From contig WRAX01000025.1 in NCBI GenBank assembly GCA_009779935.1, positions 1 through 36,091 of the forward strand: a DNA stretch of 36,091 nt, read 5' to 3'. The translations under genes were made by a program, and so were the position numbers. The stretch is from Defluviitaleaceae bacterium (GTDB taxonomy: Bacteria; Bacillota; Clostridia; Lachnospirales; WRAX01). This document shows positions 1 to 8,176 of this stretch, one piece after another; within the stretch, counting starts at the first letter, position 1; each line of letters begins with the position of its first letter. A model generated the notes under the pieces. It searched no databases. It worked only from the letters and a program-made list of their open reading frames with translations, and was not told the DNA's origin.

Positions 1-147
1 GTTTAACGACTTAAACTGGCTAAGTATTATTTTGACTATGGCAATACCTGCGATTGCAGTTGGGGTAGTAAGTGCCGTGATTACAAATAACAGAAATAAA
101 AAAGACAGTTAAAAGGGAGGATTACACCATGTACGAATACAAGAGTG
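1..147. repeat. Left copy of ~147-bp terminal inverted repeat
   Basis: The first 147 bases recur as the reverse complement at the very end of the window, and both copies begin at the same base. I can see one substitution (A here, G in the other copy, seven bases before the ATG at 129). There also seems to be a one-base length difference in the A run near 98-103. The copies stop matching after the sixth codon of the DUF4177-type gene. The repeat holds the C-terminal codons of a small membrane protein, a ribosome binding site and the first codons of the next gene. There is no transposase or integrase signature, so this is duplicated gene sequence and not a recognised insertion-sequence end. Confidence 0.95.
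2..112 (+). CDS. C-terminal part of a small membrane protein (5'-partial)
   Basis: An open frame enters from the left edge and ends at a TAA at 110-112. It reads about 20 hydrophobic residues (WLSIILTMAIPAIAVGVV...), then a short charged tail ending NNRNKKDS. This is the pattern of a single membrane helix with a positively charged cytoplasmic end. The start lies outside the window, so total length is unknown. The following DUF4177-type gene starts 16 bases later behind a shared-looking ribosome binding site, so the two are probably cotranscribed. The same tail is repeated in reverse orientation at the right end of the window. I cannot assign a family. Confidence 0.55.
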   Translation, partial: FNDLNWLSIILTMAIPAIAVGVVSAVITNNRNKKDS

Positions 148-344
148 AGGCAATTATCGCAAATTTCAACGTAACCAAGAAAAGAAAAGATGCAGATGTA
201 TGTCAAGCCAGCGTTGTTGATGAAATAATTAACGAAATGGCTTCTGAGGGTTGGGAACTAGTTGCACACTCTATGGCAGTGGCATACGCTGTAGTGGATT
301 CGGCTCATACTGTTTTGTTGACTTTCAAAAGATTAAAAGGCTAA
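129..344 (+). CDS. DUF4177-type small cytosolic protein
   Basis: A 71-residue protein beginning MYEYKSEAI with the segment EGWELVAHSM and ending LLTFKR. This matches the DUF4177 pattern of a short beta strand, a helix, a G-W-E-L-V core and a final strand, at about the usual length. The start ATG follows AAAAGGGAGG at a spacing of about 8. The function of the family is not established; members are small and often sit beside membrane proteins. The gene is complete here, whereas the copy in the right terminal repeat breaks off after codon six. A hairpin with a T run follows at 418-455. Confidence 0.75.
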   Translation: MYEYKSEAIIANFNVTKKRKDADVCQASVVDEIINEMASEGWELVAHSMAVAYAVVDSAHTVLLTFKRLKG

Positions 345-417
345 CGATTTATGAGGCAAGCGGCTTTTACGAACGGCGGATTAGACAGCGACACAGACGA
401 ATAACCCCCCCAATACA

Positions 418-455
418 AAACGCTATCGATGCTGTATGCTCCCGATAGCGTTTTT
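418..455 (+). terminator. Rho-independent terminator after the DUF4177-type gene
   Basis: An 11-bp perfect stem (arms 418-428 and 443-453, sequence AAACGCTATCG and its complement) encloses a 14-base loop. On the plus strand it runs directly into TTTTT, as expected of an intrinsic terminator. It ends the transcript of the small gene at 129-344 and separates it from the opposing restriction-modification remnant. Confidence 0.8.
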
Positions 456-489
456 CCATGCATGCCGTCGACTGCAAGACCATTTTATT

Positions 490-2957
490 TTTGGTTTCCC
501 TTTTATGTTTCGTTATTAACCTGGAGCCTTGGTCGATGTTATTAAATAAATCCCCAATGCGGAAACTTGCCCATTTAGGCTGATAATCCAAGATTACTTG
601 TTCTTCATCTGTTATATATATGGGTTATCATCAACCACATGGCACATGGCTTTTAGTCGTGTTTCTGCATACCGCCCAAGTTCGTCTAACCTTTCAATTT
701 CAATTTGGCGAATGTACGCTGTCATATACTCAAAATCAGGCTTACCATCTTTACCCTTAGGCAATTGCAAAGCAACATTACTTATGATGCTATTGTCATA
801 TGACATACCCCAACCAAAAAGGCTAAATGACCGCTTCATTGCCGTGATTACATACATCGCAATGGTTGTATTAAAATCAATTCTGGGGTAGAAAACTTTT
901 ATTTTGTCGCCTGTGAAATAAGGTTTGCTTTGGTAAAACATCACAGCTGTGTCCATGCCAAAGCTTATTGTATTAGCGTCATTCAAAAATTGCTCATCAT
1001 GGTCAATATATCCACGTATGCCGTTGTTGCCTGCTTGGCGTGTGACATATGGGTGTTTTCCGTTGAATTTTAATGTATTGGCATTAAGCTTCTTTTTTGT
1101 GTAAGCGATTTCAAACAAATCCCCAACCCGAAACTCGCCCCATTCAACCTCTTTCTCCAAAATTGCAGGGTCAAATGGGGATAGAGCTTTCCCGTTTTGC
1201 TGTCATTATCTGGTGCCCAGCCTGTTTTTAACAGCTGGTCAACCTCCCAAGCCATATAATCCGCCACGGTTTTGCGGAAGTCTGCTTCTGTGGGGCTGGT
1301 GTCTATCTTTTTGTGTTGCTCAAAATTCCAGTCCGCTCCACTTTGCGGGTCTATGGTATCCTCTACATACTCCTCTTTTGTAAAAATGTTAAGGTAAGCC
1401 CTGCCATGCAGCGCAAGGTCTATAAGCTCCGCATAACGCCCTTTTGCATCATCCATATCCCGTAAGTTTATACTTTTGTCCCTTGTTTTGCGGTTGCTGC
1501 GTTTATACCCGTCGTTACGAAAATCTATAAACCTGACAATTTGTTTGGGGTTGTGCGCCCTGCCCACATCAAACACATAAAGACTTGTCTGCACGCTGGA
1601 TTTGCCAATAAACACATCGATTGGCATTTAATGCTGGCAACCAGTGTGTTGCCCTGCAAAATCTCTTTATTTATAACACTTGCCTTGCCACTGCCTGCCG
1701 AATCTTGGATGATAATGCAAGCCCTGCCGCCCTTCATCATGCTAAGGGCTTTTTTCACAAAAATCATCCCATTACCCTCTGCGGAATAGGGCGGGTTTAG
1801 CAAAAACACATTTGCGGGAAAGTTTATACCGTCCGTAAAAGTTGTAAGGCTGTCCCCATGTAGGATGTTGGAGCTGCCATCCCCCACCAAAAACATGTTA
1901 AGCACTGCCAGCATCTGTATATCACTTCGCTTTTCAATGCCTAATAGCTGATATTCCTTGATATGCCTAATTTTTTCGTCCCGCTCGCTTTCGTTGGGCA
2001 TGGTTTGTACGGCATTGTTTATTGCCTCGTTCATCCCCGAAATTAGAAAGCCGCCGCTGCCCAAGGCAAAATCCCAAATATAGGAATCCTTATCAACCTG
2101 CGCCAGTTTTACCATTAAATCGATTACATAGCGTGGGGTTAGCACCACATCATTTGCCTCATCATCCGCCAGGGACATCCATCGGGTAACCTCGTTATAC
2201 ACAGCTCCTGCAAAGTCTAACATCCTATTTTCGGCATGGTGTATAATGGTTTCCGTCACTTGCCTGTAAATCATCTTCAAAACAGTTTCGCTTCCATTTT
2301 GCACTGTGTTAAACTGGGTGTTGGATTTTATTGTGCGCTCTATTTCCAAGAGGATGGAGCGGGCTCTGGCATTTGGTACATCCCGGCTTGTTAGCAGATT
2401 GGCAATTTTGCGCAAAATCAAATCCGCATCGGTACTACCTTCCTCGGTGGAGCCTTTTAAGTCATCCACCCGCAATTTGTTTATACCCACGCCCCCAAGC
2501 CCGGATAGCACATTCATCTCACTTTTTATGCGAATTTCTTCTCTCTGCTCCTCCGTTAGGTGGATTTGGGAAACTTGCTTCAAAGTGCCCGCTAAGTTTT
2601 GGGGGTATAAAAAAAGACAGGTCGTTTGCATCCATAAAACGGATTGCCTCGCCGCCGGTTTCGTTGTTTAGCACAAAGCAGGAAACATCCAGCTTGTACT
2701 TGCCCAGCTCCTCGTAACCACAAACACCAATTACAAGATAGTTTTTGTAATCCGTGTCACGATAGCAGTTTTTGGCGTAATAATAAGCACCGTTAAGGGC
2801 AAATTTGGCAACCTTGTTTTTGTGGGCAATGGAAGCGTCTTTATTAAAGTTATCAATAAGGTTATTGGTGGTTAGTTTGCCCATGCCGGCCTTGCCCGAC
2901 TTATTTTCTATAATACCAAACCATGTTTCGTCCCCTTATCAGCATTTAGGATGCGGG
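490..2957 (-). pseudogene. Decayed type I/IIG-like restriction-modification gene (N6-adenine methylase fused to specificity domain)
   Basis: Read in pieces across frames, this is one long polypeptide. The N-terminal remnant contains WFGIIENKSG, a possible E-x-K nuclease-type segment. A methylase domain follows, with motif I as DFALGSGGFL (usually DPACGSGGF) and catalytic motif IV NPPYS. The C-terminal specificity (S) domain reads WGEFRVGDLF, and a second half-repeat begins WASFRIGDLF. The frame is broken near 2932-2935 (missing G), 2588-2590 (extra G), 1627-1629 (missing A), 1191-1193 (missing G) and 611-620 (length change in a TA repeat). Restoring each one rejoins sensible sequence, for example ASIK-MPIDVFIGK at 1628. 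The 5' part is missing: the frame runs straight into the end of the ung gene with no start codon. The second S half-repeat stops after about 25 residues. It is a broken remnant unless the indels are sequencing errors; the truncated ends argue for true decay. Confidence 0.85.
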
Positions 2958-3626
2958 TTATAGGTTGGGTATTTGCCAATCTATTGGGGTTTTGCCGCAT
3001 TCTTCCAAAAACCGGTTGGCTTGGGAAAAGTGGCGGCTGCCAAAAAACCTGCCGCCGGCAAGGGGGCTTGGGTGGGCCGCCGTTAGTATTTTGTGGTGGG
3101 GGTGTATTTTGCTCGCCTTTGCCTCGGCCACCTTGCCCCATAGCATAAAAACCATGGGCTGGTCACGGTTTGCAAGGGCTTCTATTATATGGTCTGTAAA
3201 AAGTTCCCAACCCTTGTTTGCGTGGGATTTGGATTGCCCCGCACGCACGGTTAGTACGGTATTTAACAAAAGCACACCTTGGCCTGCCCAAGGCATAAGG
3301 TAGCCGTTGTTGGGTATGGCGCACCCTAAATCCTCTTGCAGCTCTTTGAAGATATTGCGAAGGGACGGGGGTATTTTTGCGTGGGGCAACACGGAAAAAG
3401 ACATGCCGTGGGCTTCGCCGGGGTTTATGTAGGGGTCCTGCCCTAAAATTACCACTTTTGTGGCGGCAAATGGGGTGTGGCGCAGGGTGGCGAATATTTC
3501 GTGCATGGGTGGGTAAATGGTTTGGTTAGCATATTCGTGTTTCAAAAATTGGCGCAGGGATTGGTAGTAGGGCAGTTGTTGCTGTCCGCCTACAATTTCG
3601 TCCCAGTCGTTATTCAGCTGTATCAT
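2958..3626 (-). CDS. ung: Uracil-DNA glycosylase, family 1
   Basis: A 222-residue family 1 uracil-DNA glycosylase, which removes uracil from DNA at the start of base excision repair. Visible motifs are VVILGQDPY with the catalytic Asp, NPGEAHGMSFSV, VLLLNTVLTVR, and the C-terminal AAHPSPLA loop with the catalytic His. The residue after GQDPY is Ile where the family usually has His. The start is taken at ATG 3626 (MIQLNND), not the in-frame codon 15 bases upstream, because GAAGG lies 8 bases before it. The start overlaps the upstream membrane-protein gene by 17 bases, suggesting translational coupling. The restriction-modification remnant begins immediately after the stop. Confidence 0.95.
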   Translation of the reverse strand: MIQLNNDWDEIVGGQQQLPYYQSLRQFLKHEYANQTIYPPMHEIFATLRHTPFAATKVVILGQDPYINPGEAHGMSFSVLPHAKIPPSLRNIFKELQEDLGCAIPNNGYLMPWAGQGVLLLNTVLTVRAGQSKSHANKGWELFTDHIIEALANRDQPMVFMLWGKVAEAKASKIHPHHKILTAAHPSPLAGGRFFGSRHFSQANRFLEECGKTPIDWQIPNL

Positions 3627-4612
3627 TTTCATCACCTTCAAGTATGTTGACGAAAGTGGCGGATGTGCCGTGTTTTTCGTCTAATTGCTTTACTAAGCTT
3701 TCAATGGCATCGGGGGTAAGGCGTGCCACTGTTAATGCCCGCCCGTGGGTCATAGCATTTAAGATTTTTGGCGATATGCCGCCTTTGCTAATATCGGGAG
3801 CCTTGTGGATGGAAATATAGTCCGTGCGCTCGCTTCCGTCATAAAGCAAAGCTACATTATGCCCTTTTCCGGTAACGGCAAGGGGCTTGTTTGCAATTAC
3901 ACTAACTTCGCCACTTTCAATTCTGTATAGTTCATCCCTGCTAAACTGGCCAAAACGATAGGGTAGCACCTCGCTTTTTGCCAGCACGCCACGATCTTTT
4001 AAGAAAACACCAACGGGTTCTGCGGCCACCACAAGGGGAATGGAGCAGATTATTGTAAGCTCCACCACCCAAATAACCCACAAAAACACACCTGTTACCG
4101 GTGTGCCGTCGGCACCCAAGCCCCATGTTCCCCATTCGTTAAAGGCACGCAGGTCTGTGATAAATGTTGCTGCGGGGTTTAGGTTGTGCTCAAAAGGGTA
4201 TCGGAATATCCAGACGATTGCATCGATAAAATAACGTAAATCCAGAAAAACGTTAAGAAATGACCTGTCGAAATAAAAATATTCCCCACCCCAATGTTGG
4301 GGCCAGTACATGCGGCTGTACCACATGGCAAACCACATTTGCCCACGCATTATGTTGATGATAAAAAGTGCCATAAGCACCACAACAATACTGCCCACCA
4401 CACTGGTTACCGCAAACTTTTTCTTAACAAAGCTGATGATGAAGCCAAGGGCAATGGCAAAACCTGCTGTTGTTAAAAAGTTTAAGTAAATAAAAGGGAT
4501 GATGTCAATTAGCCCGATATATACCCAGCTAAGGATGATGCCGGCCACGGTTAAAGCAAAAAAATAATGTGGTTAACCCCAAGGCGTTTTGGGGTTGTTT
4601 TGACCCATTCAT
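3610..4612 (-). CDS. Multi-spanning membrane protein of unknown function; N-terminal frameshift in a T run
   Basis: The long open frame begins at a weak GTG (4548) inside a membrane helix. A far better start is ATG 4612, preceded by AAGGAG at a spacing of about 8. It reads MNGSKQPQNALGLTTLFF and then hits a run of seven T (about 4558-4564, minus strand). Removing one T continues ALTVAGIILSWVYIG directly into the long frame, giving about 333 residues. The protein has about four membrane helices in its first half (up to about residue 190) and a cytosolic C-terminal part ending in an acidic tail (EGDENDTAE). No family is recognised. It precedes and overlaps ung. The T-run indel may be a sequencing error, a real mutation or a slippage site. 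Confidence 0.65.
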
Positions 4613-4665
4613 AAAAAATCTCCTTTATGTCGAATAATAATTTATTGTATCATATCACGAAATAA

Positions 4666-4694
4666 TTGCAATATATTTTTAATTCTGGTATAAT
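4666..4694 (+). promoter_or_regulatory. Sigma-A promoter for the aspartase-led gene run
   Basis: TTGCAA (4666-4671) and TATAAT (4689-4694) are separated by exactly 17 bases, and TG one base before the -10 gives an extended -10 element. Transcription would start near 4701, about 20 bases before the aspartase start, so the leader is very short. The surrounding stretch is very AT-rich. It is the only strong promoter I see before the co-directional run ending at 15801. Confidence 0.8.
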
Positions 4695-4721
4695 AAAAGT
4701 CAGTTGAAGGGAGCTGTAAAT

Positions 4722-6179
4722 ATGACAGAGGAGTTTAGAATAGAACGGGACCCGCTGGGGGAGCGCAAGGTGCCTGCGGATGCCTGCTATGGGCCGCAAA
4801 CCTCCCGGGCTTTAGAAAATTTCCCAATAACAGGGCATAGATTTCACGAGGCCTTTATTGTTGCTATTGGCATGGTTAAAAAGGCGGCAGCAATGGCCAA
4901 CAAACAACTGGGCTTACTGGATGCCGCCATTGGCGATGCTGTTATAGAAGCGGCAGACGAGGTGGCAAAAGGCCTGCATAGCGATTGTTTTGTTGTGGAT
5001 GTGATACAAGGTGGGGCCGGCACATCTTTTAATATGAATGCCAATGAGGTTATAGCCAATGTGGCACTTGTAAAGATGGGGATGAAAAAAGGGGATTATA
5101 AAACAATTTCCCCCAACGACCATGTAAACATGTCCCAATCCACCAACGATGTGGTGCCCACATCCGCTTTTATTGCGGCGCATATGGAAATGGATAAACT
5201 TTTGGCAACCACCCGGCGCATGATACAAACCTTTGAGGAAAAAGCTAAGGAATTTGACCATGTGGTAAAAATTGGACGCACCCATTTGCAAGATGCTGCC
5301 CCAATCCGCTTGGGGCAGGAGTTTACAGCCTATGCGGAGGTTTTGAAGCGGGATTTGGCAAGGATGGGGCGCACCACGGCAAATCTGTTAAATATCAACC
5401 TTGGGGCAACGGCGGTTGGTACTGGGCTTAATTCCAACCCCCAGTACATTAAGTTGGCGGTGGATTATTTAAGCGATATTACAGGATACAAGCTGCACAC
5501 CCCGGACAGCTTAGTGGATGCCACCCAAAATACGGACAATTACACAGCAATTTCCGCCAGTTTAAAGATTACCATGATAAATATGTCAAAAATTGCTAAT
5601 GATATACGCCTAATGGCATCAGGCCCCTACTGCGGGTTTAGGGAGATTTATTTACCCGAGCGGCAGGCGGGCAGCAGCATTATGCCCGGCAAGGTAAACC
5701 CTGTTATGCCGGAGCTTATCAACCAAGTTTCCTTCCAAGTGATTGGTAATGACCATACTATTTGCCTTGCCAGCGGGGCAGGGCAGCTGGAGCTTAATGT
5801 GATGGGGCCTGTGCTGGTGTTTAACCTTATGCAGTCCATCACCATGATGAACAACGCATTTAGGGTGTTTGACGAATACTGCCTGCGGGGCATAACCGCC
5901 AATGAGGATTATTTGCAAGGCAAGGTGGCAAATTCTGCTACAGTGGCAACTGCGTTAAATGTGCATATCGGATACAATTTAAGTGCGGAAATTGCCAAAA
6001 TGGCTCACGCAGGCGGCCACGGTACCGTAAAGCAAATTTGCATGACCCCCGAAATGCAGGAGCGCATTAAGAATGAAACAGGAAAATACCTATCAGAAGC
6101 CGACCTGGACATCATCTTAAACCCACGTAAAATGACGGAAATGGGCATACCGGGGGAGGAGTTATTGAACAAGAAATAG
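4722..6179 (+). CDS. aspA: Aspartate ammonia-lyase (aspartase)
   Basis: A 485-residue member of the fumarase/aspartase superfamily, predicted to deaminate L-aspartate to fumarate and ammonia in the cytosol. Family motifs run in order: ERDPLGERKVPADACYG near the N-terminus, QGGAGTSFNMNANEV, SQSTNDVVPT, GRTHLQDA, and the signature loop GSSIMPGKVNPVMPE with its catalytic Ser. The 'VNPVMPE...NQV.FQVIGND' form and the NVMGPV segment fit aspartase; class II fumarases usually have VNPTQCE. The start is ATG 4722 behind AAGGGAG, not the upstream in-frame TTG. It is the first gene behind the promoter at 4666-4694 and fits with the peptidases elsewhere in the window. Confidence 0.92.
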   Translation: MTEEFRIERDPLGERKVPADACYGPQTSRALENFPITGHRFHEAFIVAIGMVKKAAAMANKQLGLLDAAIGDAVIEAADEVAKGLHSDCFVVDVIQGGAGTSFNMNANEVIANVALVKMGMKKGDYKTISPNDHVNMSQSTNDVVPTSAFIAAHMEMDKLLATTRRMIQTFEEKAKEFDHVVKIGRTHLQDAAPIRLGQEFTAYAEVLKRDLARMGRTTANLLNINLGATAVGTGLNSNPQYIKLAVDYLSDITGYKLHTPDSLVDATQNTDNYTAISASLKITMINMSKIANDIRLMASGPYCGFREIYLPERQAGSSIMPGKVNPVMPELINQVSFQVIGNDHTICLASGAGQLELNVMGPVLVFNLMQSITMMNNAFRVFDEYCLRGITANEDYLQGKVANSATVATALNVHIGYNLSAEIAKMAHAGGHGTVKQICMTPEMQERIKNETGKYLSEADLDIILNPRKMTEMGIPGEELLNKK

Positions 6180-6217
6180 TATAACGAGAGTGTGGAACTT
6201 GGGAGGGGTGATTATTT

Positions 6218-7198
6218 ATGCTGCTTGCTATAATACCACCTTTGCTTATTGTGGTGGCTTTTTTGGGCTTGCTACTATCAACCCGCTTTTCCCGCACAAA
6301 AGCCATCATTTGTACCAGTGTAACCGCACTTGTGGTTTTGCTTGGGGCGTTTAGTGCGCACTTCACAATTATCCGAATTGGTTGGCGACTACCTGTAACC
6401 CACATCTTCACCATTCCGTGGATATTGGTTTTGCTTTGTGTGGTTGTGTTAAACCTCGCTATCGTGATAAGAGAAAGAGAACCTCTCGCACCCGAAATTA
6501 AGCAAGGGGTAATACGCAAGGCAAACAAATGGTTCTTGGTAGCTTTGGTGGCGATTTTGGTGGCGGGCGTTCCACTTTATTGGGATTGGAATATGGGTAC
6601 AAGTCACAGGGGTTACAGTTTCAATCGGGTTAATACTGGTAGTTCCTTTTACCTTTATGGCGGAGGAGAATTGTTTGTTTCCTTCCGACCTTTTACTGCA
6701 CTCAATGCTTACCAAATCACCAATAATCAGCACCAGTCTCCTTTCGAGGGCGAAATAATTACATTTATAGGACGCAATCAAATACACTTTTCTGGTAGAT
6801 TTTATGATTATTATGTACGAAATCCTCGTTTTGGTATTTGGCACGACATTCGGATAACAGGAGAAATTGACTGTAGATGGGATGTTGAAAATTTGACTCG
6901 CCACAACGATAGACGGTGGGTTGAATGGTATTTGGCATATATACTTCCAGAGTACAGCTCATCATGGCAATATGAATGGGATGAGCAGTGGTATGAGCGA
7001 TATATGGAATACTTTTTTGAAGCAGACCAAAGAGCTTACATAATATTTTCAGCAATTAAGAACGCTGAACTGGTGCAAAGTGTTGGCTTTATCGACAACT
7101 TTTTCCGTGTGATACGCATACCAACCCTTGCCCTGCTGGCAATCTACACCATGTTCCGCATTGGATTGCGTGTAAAGCCCGGCAATGACCAGAATTGA
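6218..7198 (+). CDS. Membrane protein of unknown function, paralog A of a tandem pair
   Basis: A 326-residue protein with about five predicted membrane segments: two near the N-terminus (PPLLIVVAFLGLLLST onward), one around residues 65-85, one around 108-125 ending PLYWDWN, and one at the C-terminus. A large polar part of about 150 residues, rich in Trp and Tyr, lies between the fourth and last segments. The start ATG follows GGGAGGGG. It shares long stretches with the next gene: FSRTK, KANKWFL, GTSHRGYSFN, LVQSVGF, DNFFRVIR. The pair therefore arose by duplication, with strongly diverged central domains. No known family is recognised; the large domain is probably outside the cell, judged only from hydrophobicity. 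Confidence 0.75.
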   Translation: MLLAIIPPLLIVVAFLGLLLSTRFSRTKAIICTSVTALVVLLGAFSAHFTIIRIGWRLPVTHIFTIPWILVLLCVVVLNLAIVIREREPLAPEIKQGVIRKANKWFLVALVAILVAGVPLYWDWNMGTSHRGYSFNRVNTGSSFYLYGGGELFVSFRPFTALNAYQITNNQHQSPFEGEIITFIGRNQIHFSGRFYDYYVRNPRFGIWHDIRITGEIDCRWDVENLTRHNDRRWVEWYLAYILPEYSSSWQYEWDEQWYERYMEYFFEADQRAYIIFSAIKNAELVQSVGFIDNFFRVIRIPTLALLAIYTMFRIGLRVKPGNDQN

Positions 7199-7240
7199 CT
7201 TACATACACCTGAAATGCTTACCTGAAAGGGTGATTGTTG

Positions 7241-8158
7241 ATGTTGCTTATCATAATACCTCCCTTACTTATCGTGGTGGCTTTTCTGGGCTTGTTGCTA
7301 TCGACATGTTTTTCCCGCACAAAAACAATTATTTACACCGGCGCAACCGCTCTTGCGGTTTTGCTTGGGATGCTGGGTGCAAACGCATTTCATCTACGCT
7401 TTCCTTGGTCAGTACCGATAGCCTTTACATTCGCATTTCCATGGATGTTGGTTATGCTTATTGCGGTTGCAATAATTGTTGGAGTGTATCGTAAAAAAGA
7501 AGAACCGGCTGCGCCGGAAACAAGATTAAGGATGGTTGTCAAGGCTAACAAATGGTTTTTGATGGCTTTGGCAGGGATTTTGGTGTCGGGCATACCGCTT
7601 TATTGGGATTGGAATATAGGAACAAGCCACAGAGGGTACAGCTTTAATCCGGCAGAGCCTGCCGATGTTAAGTTTAGTTCCCCCTCTCCCATTCGTTTTA
7701 CACTCAACACCTTAATGCAAACATACAAAGCCACAAATGCTGACGAATCAAATGGTTTTCACGGCGAAGGAATTGTATTTGTAGAAGATAATCACCTAAT
7801 TTTTGATGGTATATATTTCTTCTACTCCATACAAAATCGTGGCTTTGGGCTTTGGCATGATGTGTACCTTATACGCCTTCTTCCGCCTGCCACGGATCAA
7901 TTTTATCTTGGTAGTTATATGCACAATATACCACGTCTGGGTTTTGGAAAACAAATAAATACCGAAGAAAATGAAAGATATTACATAGTATTTTCGGCAA
8001 TTGCAAACACTCGGCTGGTGCAAAGCGTTGGCTTTGCAGACAACTTTTTTAGGGTGATAAGAGTGCCGACCCTTTCCCTGTTGGCAGTTTATATTATGAA
8101 CCGCATTGGGTTGTGGGTTAAGTGGACGAAGGAAGCAAGGGTAGATATAAATACATAA
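7241..8158 (+). CDS. Membrane protein of unknown function, paralog B of a tandem pair
   Basis: A 305-residue paralog of the gene at 6218-7198, with the same order of hydrophobic segments and the shared blocks PPLLIVVAFLGLLLST, KANKWFL, PLYWDWN, GTSHRGYSFN and DNFFRVIR. The middle part is shorter and unlike paralog A, apart from similar spacing before the C-terminal IVFSAI.N segment. The start is ATG 7241 behind AAAGGG; two in-frame TTG codons just upstream are less likely. It lies 42 bases after paralog A and 18 bases before the M18 aminopeptidase, so it is probably in the same transcript. Its function is unknown. Confidence 0.75.
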   Translation: MLLIIIPPLLIVVAFLGLLLSTCFSRTKTIIYTGATALAVLLGMLGANAFHLRFPWSVPIAFTFAFPWMLVMLIAVAIIVGVYRKKEEPAAPETRLRMVVKANKWFLMALAGILVSGIPLYWDWNIGTSHRGYSFNPAEPADVKFSSPSPIRFTLNTLMQTYKATNADESNGFHGEGIVFVEDNHLIFDGIYFFYSIQNRGFGLWHDVYLIRLLPPATDQFYLGSYMHNIPRLGFGKQINTEENERYYIVFSAIANTRLVQSVGFADNFFRVIRVPTLSLLAVYIMNRIGLWVKWTKEARVDINT

Positions 8159-8176
8159 ACTTTGGGAGGAAATGAA

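Noticed and set aside
1-147. Terminal repeats as insertion-sequence or transposon ends
   Set aside because: The repeats are protein-coding sequence with a gene boundary inside, no transposase is present, and the cargo is housekeeping genes.
598-891. Plus-strand open frame opposite the specificity domain
   Set aside because: It has no ribosome binding site, its composition is low-quality, and it lies entirely antisense to clear specificity-domain coding sequence.
4722-6179. Fumarase (fumC) considered in place of aspartase
   Set aside because: The signature region reads VNPVMPE...NQV with FQVIGND, the aspartase pattern; class II fumarases usually read VNPTQCE there.
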